A DNA stretch of 64,000 nt from Litorilinea aerophila. Lineage in GTDB: Bacteria; Chloroflexota; Anaerolineae; Caldilineales; Caldilineaceae. Below, one piece after another: positions 8,641-19,484 of this stretch. A model generated the notes under the pieces. It was not told the DNA's origin, ran no database searches, and saw nothing but the letters and a program-made list of their open reading frames with translations. Made by a program: the position numbers and the translations under genes. The stretch's first letter is position 1; each line of letters begins with the position of its first letter. The stretch covers positions 171,280 through 235,279 of the forward strand of contig NZ_VIGC02000006.1 in assembly GCF_006569185.2 (NCBI RefSeq). The letters run 5' to 3'.

Positions 8641-10941
8641 TTAGGACCTTGCCGCTATTTCTGCCAGCACGCGGCGATAGATCTGTTCAAAACCACGTGC
8701 CATGTGGATATACGTAAAGCGATCTAATAGACGTTGGCGTCCTGCAAGACCATATTCATATAAGGTTCGAGGTGACTGCAACAATTCAACTATTGCCTCG
8801 GCAAGTTGTTCCGGGCTTTCTGGATCCACCAGGCGGCCAGTGACGCCGTCGTCAACCACTTCTGGGATGCCGCCTGCCCGGCATCCGATCACTGGTTTGG
8901 CGTAGTTCATCGCTTCCAGATAGATCAATCCGAAGGATTCATAGAGTGACGGTGCCACAAAGAGGTGGCAGCTCTGATAGAGCGCCTGCAACTTTTCTTC
9001 GGAGACCTCGCCTAGAAAGCGAACTTTGGCGGCATATTTAGAATGACGTTTTTGGAAATAGGCGGGGTAGCTAAGACCGGTCTTTCGCTTGAAGCCATCC
9101 GATTCGCTGTTGTCGGCGCCAGCGATGACAAATTCCGCTTGAGGGAATCGGCGCAGCACTTTGGGGATGGCAGTGAACAGATCTTGAATACCTTTACGCT
9201 TTTCGAGTCGTCCCACATAAAGCACGGTGAATTTCGTGGGGGGATAATCCAATGGGAACGGCCGCGTTGCTTCATCAGCAGCAGGTTCGATGCCATAGTG
9301 GATCACTTGAACGGAATTTGTTTTGTTGAGCACATGATAGACTTGATCGAGTGCTCGAACTGTTGCCTGGGTATTGGCGACAATAAATTGGGCATGCCTG
9401 AGGAGCTCCTCTTCGATTTCTCCCATTAAACGCAGGTCATCATCGCGGTGGTGTTGGAGTTCTGCGATCTGGCGCTGTGCTGTTACGGGACGCACCACAA
9501 CAGGAAGCATGCCGGAGACTGCTGTGACAAATCCATCGGTAAGCCAAAGCGGCGTATCGACAATTTGAATGTCATCATTCAGGAGAAGACGCTGCAGGCG
9601 CTCATGCACAGCATGGCTGTAATTGAGCACATGATGAACTTTGGGTAGATGACGAAACTGCATGTAGCGATTCAGGCGGTAGGGTACGCGGTGAACGTAA
9701 GCGCCATCGTAGAAACTAACCGCCTCCCGATTTCCGTGGGTCAGGACGTGTACTGTATGGCCCAGTTCAAAAAGGCCCTTCGCGAGCATATTTGTGCTAC
9801 GTCCCACCCCTTCATATCGTTCTGGAGGGTAGTTGAAACTTAATAAAGCAATGCGTAATGGTGAATTGGAGAGTTGAATCAGCGGCTGGCGCCCACTCAC
9901 CGGGTCTATAGCTGTCTGTGTTGCTGAGGACTCGTTCAGAAAAGGTTGTATCGAAGCATTCATTGAATTCAGGGGTTCTTGTAAATCTTCCTTTGTAGAG
10001 GGAGACTGGGCGAAGAATAATGCCTTGGTGGCTCCAACTATGGCACCTCGCACCTCGAGAACAGAGGCTTTGAGTAGCTGCTTCAGCGATATTTTTTTCT
10101 GTTGGAAAAGTTGAAGATTCCAAAGCCAGTGTCCATGAACAAAATATCCGATACGCCGTAAAATATCGCGGGAAGGAACGCCAACGGCTTTACCATTTTT
10201 TATTGTGAAATATACGGCTGCTTTGGTTTGGATCCACCATCGCCCATGGAACGTGAATACTTCTCGATTACGGCTAGAAGCCGGCACATGATACACTGGG
10301 GCCTCTGAGACAGGATGTACCAAAAATCCTGCCGCCGCCAGCCGAATCGCCACATCGGCGTCGTCATAAACCCATTCATAAAATTCATCGAAACCGCCAA
10401 TGGATAGCAGCGCACTGCGGCGATAGGCCATATTGGCGCCCATCATCCGCATCGTCCAAAAGCGCCCCAACCCTTCCGGCGGCAGTTTATCAAGGAGGCT
10501 TGCGCGGACATCGTATTGCTCGGCCAGGGCCGAAATGATGCCCTGTTTGTGTTGAACGGTCGGTTGTGTAGGATGAATCAAGTAGACCACGCCGCCAGTT
10601 GCAGCAATGAGGGGATTGGCGAAGAGTCGATTCAACTGCAAGAGCCAGTTGCGAGAAGGCACGGCGTCGTCATCGATATAGGCGACAATATCGCCCCGGG
10701 CGGCTCGCAGGCCAATATTGCGAGACACACTTAAATTTGCCACTGGGCAATGAAGCACGCGAAGACGATCCTCATAGTCTTTGAGGATTTCAAGGGTGTT
10801 ATCATTGGTGGGGCCGACGACGACAATCACCTCAAAATGCGGGTACGACTGATGTTCTAGCGTCCGCAGTAATGTTTGCAAGGAGCGGGCACGATCAGTG
10901 GTATTGATGACGACAGAGAAGGTATGTTCAACGTTGGCCAT
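8641..10941 (-). CDS. Bifunctional GT2-GT4 glycosyltransferase fusion
   Basis: A 766-residue protein with two complete transferase modules. Residues ~8-250 are GT-A family 2: SVVINTTDRARSLQTLLRTL, then the nucleotide/metal site VAYIDDDAVPS and GGFDEFYEWVYDDADVAIRL. Residues ~365-760 are GT-B family 4: LRIALLSFNYPPERYEGVGR, VLYVGRLEKRKGIQDLF and APSLYESFGLIYLEAMNYAK. A basic, partly hydrophobic linker joins them. Such fusions usually add two consecutive sugars to one growing glycan. The start overlaps the end of the upstream GT2 gene by 14 bases. Donor specificities are unknown. Confidence 0.92.
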   Translation of the reverse strand: MANVEHTFSVVINTTDRARSLQTLLRTLEHQSYPHFEVIVVVGPTNDNTLEILKDYEDRLRVLHCPVANLSVSRNIGLRAARGDIVAYIDDDAVPSRNWLLQLNRLFANPLIAATGGVVYLIHPTQPTVQHKQGIISALAEQYDVRASLLDKLPPEGLGRFWTMRMMGANMAYRRSALLSIGGFDEFYEWVYDDADVAIRLAAAGFLVHPVSEAPVYHVPASSRNREVFTFHGRWWIQTKAAVYFTIKNGKAVGVPSRDILRRIGYFVHGHWLWNLQLFQQKKISLKQLLKASVLEVRGAIVGATKALFFAQSPSTKEDLQEPLNSMNASIQPFLNESSATQTAIDPVSGRQPLIQLSNSPLRIALLSFNYPPERYEGVGRSTNMLAKGLFELGHTVHVLTHGNREAVSFYDGAYVHRVPYRLNRYMQFRHLPKVHHVLNYSHAVHERLQRLLLNDDIQIVDTPLWLTDGFVTAVSGMLPVVVRPVTAQRQIAELQHHRDDDLRLMGEIEEELLRHAQFIVANTQATVRALDQVYHVLNKTNSVQVIHYGIEPAADEATRPFPLDYPPTKFTVLYVGRLEKRKGIQDLFTAIPKVLRRFPQAEFVIAGADNSESDGFKRKTGLSYPAYFQKRHSKYAAKVRFLGEVSEEKLQALYQSCHLFVAPSLYESFGLIYLEAMNYAKPVIGCRAGGIPEVVDDGVTGRLVDPESPEQLAEAIVELLQSPRTLYEYGLAGRQRLLDRFTYIHMARGFEQIYRRVLAEIAARS

Positions 10942-12268
10942 AAGCTAACAATAAATCGAGTAATCGGCGCCGATATTCTTGCAAGGTAATTTGTGTTTCC
11001 AATAAATTCAAGCGATGATTCAACATTTGCAGGTGATGTTCCAGACTTTTTACCTGTGCATCTTCCAGTGTCTTTAATTGCATGAATTGATCCATATGAA
11101 TAACGCCAAATAATCTGTAGAGAGTATATTGGAGTTTTTTATGGATGGGTAAAGAAGAATGGTTCCATGGCGAGCTGGATAATCGCTCTAATTCTTCACG
11201 CTTTGCTCTAATTGCGGCTAAACTTGCGCTGATCTGTTCGTGGATTTTACCGATTTCTTGTTGCCATTCTTCAAATGAAGCGGGCGAAGTACTCTCGTCA
11301 TTTGTTTGAGGCAATGCCAATTGTTCGCTACGCCGGTAGGCCCGGCGATAGATTTCCGCCATCCCTGTGGAGATGAGGCGTTTGATCGACGACGTAAGTG
11401 GTGTGTTCCCATCTATCACGCGCTGTTGAAAAATTTCTTCCAGGTGCTGTCGCGTGTAGGCAGAAGCCAGAGCCCGACCGATGGATTCATAAAATGAAGA
11501 TTCTGTTTCCGCGGCTTCTTTCTCGGCATGGATGAATTCAACTAGCTCTGCTTCAGAAAATTGCTTACAGATGAAGCGATAACGGGATTGATGGTGGTTG
11601 GCGGTATGACGAATTGGTTCCTGTTGCCACTCGCGGCTACTAAAAAGATGGCGTCCGCGTGCCTGTATGGAGAGATATGTTTCTATGCCGTTGCGCCGCG
11701 CCCGGTAGCAATAGTCGCTTTCCTCATAATAAGCAGGATAGAATTCTTCATCCATGCCACCCAGCTTTTCCCATGTGACGCGGCGGATGGCAAAGATTGC
11801 CCCCGTGACGTATTCAACGGCAATATCATGGGAGGGGATATCTGTCCGATGGCGACCATAGCCAAGCGGACGCTCAATGAATGCTCCTGCATGATTGATA
11901 ACGCCTTGCGAATCTTCAATCACTGCGCCCGCAATACCACAATCAAGATGCTCGCGTAAGGTGGCATGCAGTCCATCTAGCCAGCCAGGGAGAACCAGAC
12001 AATCTTGATTTAACAAAACAAAAATGTCTCCCTGAGCAACCTCCATGCCGGCGTTAACGCCCCCTGCGAATCCCAGGTTGACAGGTTGGGTGAGGAGCTT
12101 CACTTCCGGGAATTGGGAACGAATAATCTCTCCGCTTCTGTCAACAGAAGCGTTGTCAACGCAGATCACTTCTAATGGATAATCACCGGTGTGCATGTGA
12201 ACGGCGCGTAAGCATTCTGCAAGGACAGAGTCGCCATTCCAGACCGGGATGATGATGCTAGTCAACAT
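10928..12268 (-). CDS. GT2 glycosyltransferase with long helical C-terminal extension
   Basis: A 446-residue protein. Residues 1-~240 are a rhamnosyltransferase-like GT-A domain: SIIIPVWNGDSVLAECLRAV, CVDNASVDRSGEI, NLGFAGGVNAGM and the metal-site region VLLNQDCLVLPGWL, where NQD stands in place of the commoner DxD. From ~residue 250 to the end it is helical and charged (KREELERLSS, KSLEHHLQMLNHRLNLLETQ), probably coiled coil, comparable with the separate helical protein at 7873-8601. The tail may tether the enzyme to partners or the membrane (inference). It overlaps the next gene, the GT2-GT4 fusion, by 14 bases. Confidence 0.9.
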   Translation of the reverse strand: MLTSIIIPVWNGDSVLAECLRAVHMHTGDYPLEVICVDNASVDRSGEIIRSQFPEVKLLTQPVNLGFAGGVNAGMEVAQGDIFVLLNQDCLVLPGWLDGLHATLREHLDCGIAGAVIEDSQGVINHAGAFIERPLGYGRHRTDIPSHDIAVEYVTGAIFAIRRVTWEKLGGMDEEFYPAYYEESDYCYRARRNGIETYLSIQARGRHLFSSREWQQEPIRHTANHHQSRYRFICKQFSEAELVEFIHAEKEAAETESSFYESIGRALASAYTRQHLEEIFQQRVIDGNTPLTSSIKRLISTGMAEIYRRAYRRSEQLALPQTNDESTSPASFEEWQQEIGKIHEQISASLAAIRAKREELERLSSSPWNHSSLPIHKKLQYTLYRLFGVIHMDQFMQLKTLEDAQVKSLEHHLQMLNHRLNLLETQITLQEYRRRLLDLLLAYGQR

Positions 12269-12401
12269 AGCATCGGATTATATCACATAAAAACTTCTCA
12301 AAGACTTTTCTGCAGCAGTGGATGGGCAACTGCTGGCCGAAGGCTTCCGAGGGGCTGCGGACCAGAGAGGAAAGCGGCAAGTGTCTCTCTGGCCCGCAAG
12401 A

Positions 12402-14312
12402 TCATCGTTCGATCATGGGGAGATAGATGAAAAGCTCGGCACGGAAAGAAGTCGCCTCATACGCACCGATGTCCGGGACGCCATGACGTGGGCTGGATTC
12501 GACATCGACTGTTTCATCGCTGCCCATTGCTTGATCGACTGCGGGGGAGGACGCGGGAATGCGAAATAGGTTCGGGCCCGGCGTAATGCTTATAAACAAT
12601 GGATCTTGAAAAATGGATGTGCCCATTCCATTGATTGCACCGGCTTGAGCGGTGTTGACATTGCTGGTATTACCGAAAAAGAGGTTGTATGCTAGATTCG
12701 CCGTATTGGATGGCCTGACATGGAGGGCCGAAAAGCCCGCATCTGTATGATCGGCAATAATGTTATATCGGATGTCGGCCGGCTTGGCTCCTCCTGTGGC
12801 TCCATCGCTCATCACAAGGATGGCTGCACCCTGTAGCGGTGTGGTTAACATACGGTTGCCGACGATGGTGTTATGGTGCAGTGTCGCTGTAACGCCTTGG
12901 AGCCAAATCCCACCTCCACCGCCGCCCACTGCGGGACCTTGTCCTGCCGCGACCTGGTTAAAAGCAATAATCGAGTTTTTAACGGTGGCTGTCGGCTCTC
13001 CGTAAAAGATATTTTGCAGGTACAGTCCGCCACCGCCGGCAGGTCCCTGAGCACTACTTCCATTTCCTCCCTGGGATCTGTTGTTAAGGATGCTGCACTT
13101 CTCAAGCCAGAGGGTGCTATGGATGGTCTCCAGGGCGCCACCGGCGGCGATGCCTCCATTGGCTGCATCTCCCCCTTGGACGAGGTTATCGGATAATTGG
13201 CAGCCAACCAGGCGCACTGTGGCCGTTTCATAAATGCCGTCTCCGTCGGCATCGACATTTGGGTTTCCTTCAATTGTAATAGCACCGCCGAATGCCCCGC
13301 CAGCGTTCACTGCTGCATTGCCACCGATACTTTGATTGCGTTGGGCTGTGACGTTCCAGAGGGTCGCATCTGCATAGCCCATGATGGTCAACGCACCAAA
13401 CGCGTCGGCTGTTTGGAAATCGGAGGTACGCCCATTGCCCGAAGTGCTGCCTGCCTGGGAGAGATTATCATAGAATTCTAGCGCAGAACCATCCACCTCT
13501 GACCGCAGAATAAATAGGCCAGGACCGAGCGCATATCCTCCACGTATCCGTCCGTTACCTCCCTCCGAACGGTTGTTGACGAAAACCAGGCGTTCCAACC
13601 ATGCCCGCGTCGGTGTTTTGCGAATTGCCAGGCCACCGCCCGAGGCGCTGCCTCCATACTCATTTTGGGCGCCGCCACCTTTTGCCACGTTATCCTCAAA
13701 ACGCACATTACGAAGTACGACTGTTGCATGGTCGGTCAGCATGCCGCCGCCGAACGCAAACGTCTGAGCGTCTCCGCCGCTGGAGGCTCCTTGAATGTAA
13801 CCCCGGCGAATGGTGAAACCTTCCATCTCGATGCCGGCCAGTAAAGAAGAATTGCCCGGTTCTGTTCCTTGCACCCAAACTCCCCGAAACCGACTTTCTC
13901 CATCAATGACACTTGGATTCGCAGCAGGGTTTGCCACAGACCAGTTTCCATTCGCGTACCCTCCCCGCAGTGTGATTTGTTTGTTAACAATACACGCGAC
14001 TGCTCTTTGTCCACCGAGGTAACGTTCGCAGGGGTTATCGACGCCGGCATAGGTGTACACACCGGCTGCCACCAGGATCGTATCGCCACTGGTAGACTGG
14101 TTGATGGCGTATTGGATGGTGCGGCATGGGATCGTTGGGGTCAGGCAGGAGTTACCATTATCATTGCCGTTTTGGGCGTCAACATAGAGGGTTCTCGCGT
14201 ACGGCGCGTATTCCGCTGCCTCTGCATAGGTGGCACGGGCAATCAGTGCTAAGGCAACGGCAAACAGGCAATATAGAACGATTCGTTTTCGAGAGATGAA
14301 AATCTTGGTCAT
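12402..14312 (-). CDS. Secreted parallel beta-helix protein with C-terminal YLPMIER tail
   Basis: 636 residues. A signal peptide (RIVLYCLFAVALALIARATYA) is followed by the opening typical of right-handed beta-helix proteins: LYVDAQNGNDNGNSCLTP, PCRTIQYAINQSTSGDTILV and AAGVYTY. The body is Gly/Asn-rich with repeated short beta-coil phrases (GGAFGGAITIEGN, GGALETIHSTLWLEKCSILN, GGGGLYLQN). No catalytic triad is recognisable, so it may bind or cleave a polysaccharide, or be structural. The chain ends AELFIYLPMIER, matching the tail of six other secreted proteins in the window. The start is supported by AAAGGA ahead of the ATG. It lies inside the polysaccharide export locus, suggesting a partner of the exported glycan. 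Confidence 0.85.
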   Translation of the reverse strand: MTKIFISRKRIVLYCLFAVALALIARATYAEAAEYAPYARTLYVDAQNGNDNGNSCLTPTIPCRTIQYAINQSTSGDTILVAAGVYTYAGVDNPCERYLGGQRAVACIVNKQITLRGGYANGNWSVANPAANPSVIDGESRFRGVWVQGTEPGNSSLLAGIEMEGFTIRRGYIQGASSGGDAQTFAFGGGMLTDHATVVLRNVRFEDNVAKGGGAQNEYGGSASGGGLAIRKTPTRAWLERLVFVNNRSEGGNGRIRGGYALGPGLFILRSEVDGSALEFYDNLSQAGSTSGNGRTSDFQTADAFGALTIMGYADATLWNVTAQRNQSIGGNAAVNAGGAFGGAITIEGNPNVDADGDGIYETATVRLVGCQLSDNLVQGGDAANGGIAAGGALETIHSTLWLEKCSILNNRSQGGNGSSAQGPAGGGGLYLQNIFYGEPTATVKNSIIAFNQVAAGQGPAVGGGGGGIWLQGVTATLHHNTIVGNRMLTTPLQGAAILVMSDGATGGAKPADIRYNIIADHTDAGFSALHVRPSNTANLAYNLFFGNTSNVNTAQAGAINGMGTSIFQDPLFISITPGPNLFRIPASSPAVDQAMGSDETVDVESSPRHGVPDIGAYEATSFRAELFIYLPMIER

Positions 14313-14459
14313 GCCAATCCTTTTTTGATTCTGATTTACGCAATTTTGTATTTCTCAAACGCCAATGAACCCGTCTACTGTAAAGCAGTGCGGTTGAGTG
14401 AGCTTGTTGCGAAATCAGTGCCTGGTTTTCTATTCGCCTACGAACGATGACCTTCATTC

Positions 14460-15980
14460 CTACCGGCGTTGTAGCAGACGGATGGTATGTCCCTGCCAAA
14501 AGAAGTGGTTCACCTCCGCGTATCGTTCGAAGATAAAGGGTTCGATTTCCGGACCCGTTGCCGAAAGATCTTGCAAGCCCTCAATCCAGACCACAAAATC
14601 GGGTGGGTTCTTACCCAGCTCTGCCAGCCATTGTTCACGAATATGGGGTTGCATGAACCAGGGATAGTGCATCATCCAGAACTTTGGAGGAGTTTTTTGA
14701 AGAATATAGTATACATTGCTTACGGCTTCATTGTCAGGGACGAACACAAGTGAGCTTTCTGAAGGGAGCGCAGTTTTTAGTAATTCAGCCAGTTCACGCT
14801 GTTCGTCGAATTTTAGCAATTTAGGCTGGCTAATGCCGGCGATGCCGGGCCACAGCAAGAAGGTGCCGTAGGCTCCCCAAAATATGAGGAACGTAATTGC
14901 AAGCGTACGCAAGAGGTAGGCCACAGACGGAAGCACTGCTCCCGTTTTGATGATATCTGCGCTGACGATGGCCGACATCGCCGCTATAAATCCAAATGCC
15001 GCTGCCCAATGGGGAGGCGAGTATCGGGGGTAAAGGAAAATCAGACTACTCACGGTACAGATTGCCAGCCAGAGCCGAAGCAGCCGTTCCTGTGTGGTAA
15101 GGGTGCCAGGCATCCATAGCGATGCGATAAATGGAACCGCCAGGAGAAAAGCTGGCCAGATGGCAATTAAATCGAAGTGGCTGGGGAGCAGGAAGCCTAA
15201 ACGGGCATAGCCGCTAGTCAGGTTGAAGAGGAGAGTCCATTCTACCAAAGCGGTCAGGCTTCCGCCGTGGGATAGGTAGAAAGCAAGATATAGAATGACC
15301 GGTACGATCACGCCTGCGATAAAAAGGAGAAGTGCTTTGGGTATCGAACGCCAATCAAGGTAACGTTTCCAGTGCATCAGCACCAACCAAATTAGGAAAA
15401 CAGGAATAAGGACGATTGCCTGTTGTTTCAATAAAACGCCAATTCCGACCAGCAAGCCGCTTAGGGCGACCCGCCAGAGGTGGCGCTGCTCCGATGAAAA
15501 AATACTGAGAAGGATGAAAAATCCGAAAAACAAAGGCGCCAGGGCAAGGTTGTACCAGAAAGTTGTGATCCCAAACCGAACAGCAAATGCCCAAATAAAG
15601 CTGATGCCTGCGACAGCTGCCCAGATTCCATAGCGCATCCATAACCATCCGCTTACAAGCCCGAACAAAAGTGTCAATGTGGAAGCATGTGCCAGGCGAA
15701 GCGCAAGAATTCCGTCATTATGAACCAGCGTCTGCAATCCAGCTAAGAGGTGTGGGAGCAGAGGGCTATGCTCGTCTGCAATGTGGAGATAGGGGATAAA
15801 TCCCTGGTTAAGCAGCCATGGCTGCAACACCATGCGAGGATCAGCAGTAATGGATATCCGTAACGTTAAAAAGCTGGCCAAAGCCCCATTCACGCCAAAG
15901 ATAAAGATGATACCGGCCCAATGAAACCCATGAATATGAGGCCGACGGATAAATTTAGGACACAAAAGCGGTAGGCGCAT
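14460..15980 (-). CDS. Multi-pass membrane glycosyltransferase, GT-C (GT39/PMT-like)
   Basis: 506 residues with about ten hydrophobic helices. After the first helix the luminal/periplasmic loop has ADPRMVLQPWLLNQGFIPY and DEHSPLLPHLLAG, the acidic-loop position that carries catalytic Asp residues in GT-C enzymes. A roughly 100-residue hydrophilic C-terminal domain faces the outside. The family uses polyprenyl-phosphate sugars as donors. Together with the two other large membrane proteins of the locus it probably decorates glycan or protein at the outer face of the membrane. Substrate unknown. Confidence 0.8.
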   Translation of the reverse strand: MRLPLLCPKFIRRPHIHGFHWAGIIFIFGVNGALASFLTLRISITADPRMVLQPWLLNQGFIPYLHIADEHSPLLPHLLAGLQTLVHNDGILALRLAHASTLTLLFGLVSGWLWMRYGIWAAVAGISFIWAFAVRFGITTFWYNLALAPLFFGFFILLSIFSSEQRHLWRVALSGLLVGIGVLLKQQAIVLIPVFLIWLVLMHWKRYLDWRSIPKALLLFIAGVIVPVILYLAFYLSHGGSLTALVEWTLLFNLTSGYARLGFLLPSHFDLIAIWPAFLLAVPFIASLWMPGTLTTQERLLRLWLAICTVSSLIFLYPRYSPPHWAAAFGFIAAMSAIVSADIIKTGAVLPSVAYLLRTLAITFLIFWGAYGTFLLWPGIAGISQPKLLKFDEQRELAELLKTALPSESSLVFVPDNEAVSNVYYILQKTPPKFWMMHYPWFMQPHIREQWLAELGKNPPDFVVWIEGLQDLSATGPEIEPFIFERYAEVNHFFWQGHTIRLLQRR

Positions 15981-16014
15981 TCTTGTCTTGTATGCATTCG
16001 GGCAATTGGTGAAG

Positions 16015-16731
16015 CTAACCTATCACCTGGAGCAGTCGTAGGCCTCCCCATTCGACCTTTTGACCTTCAGAGGTTTGTTGCGTGGTGATTTCCCGTGTGA
16101 GCAGGCCGAGGTCCATGACCTGCCCGGAATGTTCATCGATAAAGTCATCGATGGCCCTACGCACTTCTTCGAAAAAACTGTCGTGAAAAAGGATATAACT
16201 GCCGGTTTTCACGAACGGGAGAACTCCTTCCGCATCACGTTTTGCCCCCGCATAAGAATGGTCTCCGTCGATAAATACAAAATCGAAAGAATCTTGTGCT
16301 TTATTGGCGGCTGTTTGCAAAATATCCGGTGAATGTCCCTGGAAAAGCTCGGCTCGATGTGAAATTTTTTCCCAGTTATTGGGCAGGATTTGGGGAGAAG
16401 GGTCGACCAGATACATCCGTGCGTCACTTTCTAGCGCATCCAGTGCCCGGCATATAATCAGGGCAGAGCCGCCTTGGAAGGTTCCGATTTCCAGGTAGCG
16501 TTGAGGGCGCAGGCAAAAAATCAGAGTAAAAAGCATGAGCCGCTCCGCCCGGGTCATCCAGGCCGGAGCATGTAGAATCGGCTCTAACCAGAGCAGGTCG
16601 AATTGCGCCGCAAAGGGCGTTACATCGAACCGGGGAATTTTGCGCTGGGCTGCGCGGAATTGAAGATCGGATGTTTCGGCTGGTTTTGCTTTTCCATAAA
16701 GGAGATGACGAAGCCTTTGAACGATACTCAT
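16015..16731 (-). CDS. Class I SAM-dependent methyltransferase (Methyltransf_24 type)
   Basis: 238 residues. The SAM-binding motif I is RYLEIGTFQGGSALIICRAL, followed by the acidic residue region MYLVDPSPQ and the family motif DFVFIDGDHSYAGAKRDAEG, a DGDHSY block typical of sugar or peptide O-methyltransferases and cephalosporin-hydroxylase-like enzymes. FHDSFF follows. It sits between two GT-C membrane protein genes in the polysaccharide locus, so methylation of a sugar, for example chain-end capping before export, is a reasonable inference. Cytoplasmic; no signal peptide. Confidence 0.88.
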   Translation of the reverse strand: MSIVQRLRHLLYGKAKPAETSDLQFRAAQRKIPRFDVTPFAAQFDLLWLEPILHAPAWMTRAERLMLFTLIFCLRPQRYLEIGTFQGGSALIICRALDALESDARMYLVDPSPQILPNNWEKISHRAELFQGHSPDILQTAANKAQDSFDFVFIDGDHSYAGAKRDAEGVLPFVKTGSYILFHDSFFEEVRRAIDDFIDEHSGQVMDLGLLTREITTQQTSEGQKVEWGGLRLLQVIG

Positions 16732-16751
16732 GATTTCTTGATTGCCTCGAT

Positions 16752-19484
16752 TTAGCGCGTCCAGGTGGATGGTGTGATTTTTATCCAGTCCAACAAGAAT
16801 CCAAGTTGACGTTGATCATTGTTGAGACCCAACTCGGCAGGAACAAAAGGGGTGGCAATAAACTGCAGTTGTATTGAATCCGGCGATTCGAGATCAGTCG
16901 CTTCCACTTGAAAAGTATACGTTGTCCATTCTTCGGTAGGGATGAAGCTCCCGATGGTATGATTGCCTGCGCGCACAATCACATCGGTGGGTTCAATACC
17001 GTCTGGTCGATAGATCATTGCACGAATTTGAATTTCCCAGCCTGGTCCATCGGATGGAGCAGGGAGTGGGAGCGTTAAAGTAGCAACAGCTTGGGTCCAA
17101 CGCATGGAGGGTGCTCCTGGTATGTACTCCTTGCCCCAGAAGCCATCGTCTAGATATGCTCCGTCCATTGAGCCGATATCGACCGTAATACTCTCCTGCG
17201 CCAGCTGCATGCTATCCGGTGGGGCTACATCATAGATTTCGATTCCATAATGAATCGTCTGGGTCACCGAGGGAAAGGCATCGAAAGTATTCATCAGCAT
17301 TTGAGTCGTAAAATCATAATAACCCGACGGTTGCAACGTCAGGTGATTGCGCACCGTGGCCGGGATTGGATCGACTGCTAACAGTTGAACTGGGCGTTTT
17401 TGTGCTTTGGCCCGCATTAAAAGCGCTTCTAGAAATTCCACCACTGCTCGTTCGTGCTGCAACGACGCGGCTGAAGTATCCTCCTCTGAAGCGCGATTGC
17501 CGGTGCGTATCGTTGCAATAGGATGGCCGAAAATTGAATGCAAGGGGACACCGAATGCATCGGAGAAGGTGCTTTCGCCTGGTTCAGCAAATAAAAGGAT
17601 AGCATCGGTTTGCAGTTGCTGGTGAAGTTCATATAGTTGTGTGAGGGAACCTGCGTAATCACGCGCCCTGACAACATAGCGATCCTGGTAAACGAGGCCG
17701 CCGACCAACGCTGCAACCAGAATCCCACGAACGGCGAGCGTCATCCATGGCCTGAAGAATCGAGGAAGCGCCACGATGGCGTAGGCGGCGCATATCCATA
17801 ACATCGGGATAACAATTGGCACGTAACGGCGCATGGTGTAGATATGATAAGGCATATTCATGATGTTATAGACATATTGAACAGTGGTAAGCACGCCGAT
17901 GCCGAGCACAATAGTCAGCCGTGCCAGCCGCTCTCGTATAAGGATCATGGCCAGCCCTATAGTTGCCAGTGCAATGCCTAGTGGCGTTATATACCACCCC
18001 ATGCGCAGCCAGTTTTGTCCATTTAACAATGGAACTTCAACATTGCCTGGCCAGGAAGTGATAATGCGAGTTGGTTCCAAGATCGGTCGTAAAAAGTAAG
18101 CATAAAGGCTTAATGCGATAATGCCCACCCCTAATATCCATCGGACAGATGCCGAATGTTTCAGCCGTTGAAGCCGGTCTTGAAACCGGCGAGGGCCCAA
18201 GAGAAGAGCGGCTAGGCACACTACCAAGGCACTCAGGGCGGTTCCTATGAGGAGCCATGAGGAACGAATGACCAGTCCATATACTGCTCGGTAGGTATTC
18301 CAAAAATATGGCCATGTAAAGAACCAAATGATCAAGAACATCTGTAAAGCAAAGGCCAACAAAACTAACGCGAAGGCGCTCCATCCTAAATGCCAACGTC
18401 GTTGCCAGGCTAGCCAAATGAGACCTGCCATCACCATCGCCAGCACTAAAGGCAGATCGATGCGCGTTAGCAGCGCGCTCCCTAAAGCAGCGCCGCCGAA
18501 AGCGCCCCACAGCGGCGAAGGTGTCGCCTCATCCCAGAGCACTTGAAAAGCTAGAAATCCTGCGAACAGCAGCAGCATGGTGAGCGGTTCGGTAGTCGGG
18601 TAGCGTGCAAAGAAAATCTGCGTGCTGGTGATAGTTAGAAAAGACGCCGCAAGCAATGCAACCCATTCGTTAAATAATTGGCGTGCCAAGAGATAGAGGG
18701 CGACAATCCCTAAAATGGCGACGAGCGGGGTAACATAGAAGCCTGCTCGTACACCGCCTATACTCATCGCAATGCTCAGGAGGCTGGGATGATATGGGAA
18801 GAATTGGGGTCTAGATATCGCCGGATCTTCGTCATCGATGTACCAGCCGACAAACTGTAAGTGTCGGGTAAGCATCGGTCGAGGCTGTGTGCGCAATGTC
18901 GCTGCCCCATGTTCCGCCAGAAACAGGTTCCACTCATCTCTTTGTAAATAAGTGCCGGTGCGGGCCGTTGCGGCTGCAATGTTAATATAGCTGCCTGCAT
19001 CGTTGCCGCCCAATACATACTCATGTGGATGTAGATACAAGCCCGCGCTAATCAGTACAAGGATCGTAAGAGCCAGTTCATTCCAATTTCCCTTGCACTG
19101 AAACCGAACAGCTAGTAAATCCCGGCAGAAATTTGCCGATAGTTTCCTCCAGGGGGAGTGCCACGGAATTTCTGCCGTGGTCTTTACGCCAGGCTGTACT
19201 AGCCTTCGTGAAAGGACAATGCTAATGAAGCCTCCATTAATCGCCAGCAGACTAATGGCTACCCATTTCAACTCGTATATCCCGAGCATCGCCAAACTAG
19301 TGGCGATCCAACCCACTAGAATCACTAGGCTTACAAGAGAGATGAAGAGTCTTAGAAGACAGTCCGGCTCCTGCTGATGGATCCTAAAGTGTGGGCTGAA
19401 ATAGAAAAGATTGATTAACAGGAAACCAAGGGCGTTAATGGAAAAAAGGAGAATTGCACCGGCAGAAGATTGCATGAATATCAC
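16752..19484 (-). CDS. Large multi-pass membrane glycosyltransferase-like protein (GT-C) with extracytoplasmic C-terminal domain
   Basis: 910 residues. The first ~600 contain a dozen or more hydrophobic helices. The first large loop has [20 protein letters not shown] followed by [13 protein letters not shown], the GT-C-like acidic loop and helix arrangement, and [20 protein letters not shown] is typical of the GT39/DUF2298 neighbourhood. The last ~280 residues are hydrophilic and beta-rich ([40 protein letters not shown]), resembling a carbohydrate-binding jelly roll. It starts inside the Wzt stop codon (4-base overlap) and so is co-expressed with the exporter. It probably glycosylates an exported polymer or cell-wall acceptor; substrate unknown. 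Confidence 0.8.
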   Translation of the reverse strand: MIFMQSSAGAILLFSINALGFLLINLFYFSPHFRIHQQEPDCLLRLFISLVSLVILVGWIATSLAMLGIYELKWVAISLLAINGGFISIVLSRRLVQPGVKTTAEIPWHSPWRKLSANFCRDLLAVRFQCKGNWNELALTILVLISAGLYLHPHEYVLGGNDAGSYINIAAATARTGTYLQRDEWNLFLAEHGAATLRTQPRPMLTRHLQFVGWYIDDEDPAISRPQFFPYHPSLLSIAMSIGGVRAGFYVTPLVAILGIVALYLLARQLFNEWVALLAASFLTITSTQIFFARYPTTEPLTMLLLFAGFLAFQVLWDEATPSPLWGAFGGAALGSALLTRIDLPLVLAMVMAGLIWLAWQRRWHLGWSAFALVLLAFALQMFLIIWFFTWPYFWNTYRAVYGLVIRSSWLLIGTALSALVVCLAALLLGPRRFQDRLQRLKHSASVRWILGVGIIALSLYAYFLRPILEPTRIITSWPGNVEVPLLNGQNWLRMGWYITPLGIALATIGLAMILIRERLARLTIVLGIGVLTTVQYVYNIMNMPYHIYTMRRYVPIVIPMLWICAAYAIVALPRFFRPWMTLAVRGILVAALVGGLVYQDRYVVRARDYAGSLTQLYELHQQLQTDAILLFAEPGESTFSDAFGVPLHSIFGHPIATIRTGNRASEEDTSAASLQHERAVVEFLEALLMRAKAQKRPVQLLAVDPIPATVRNHLTLQPSGYYDFTTQMLMNTFDAFPSVTQTIHYGIEIYDVAPPDSMQLAQESITVDIGSMDGAYLDDGFWGKEYIPGAPSMRWTQAVATLTLPLPAPSDGPGWEIQIRAMIYRPDGIEPTDVIVRAGNHTIGSFIPTEEWTTYTFQVEATDLESPDSIQLQFIATPFVPAELGLNNDQRQLGFLLDWIKITPSTWTR

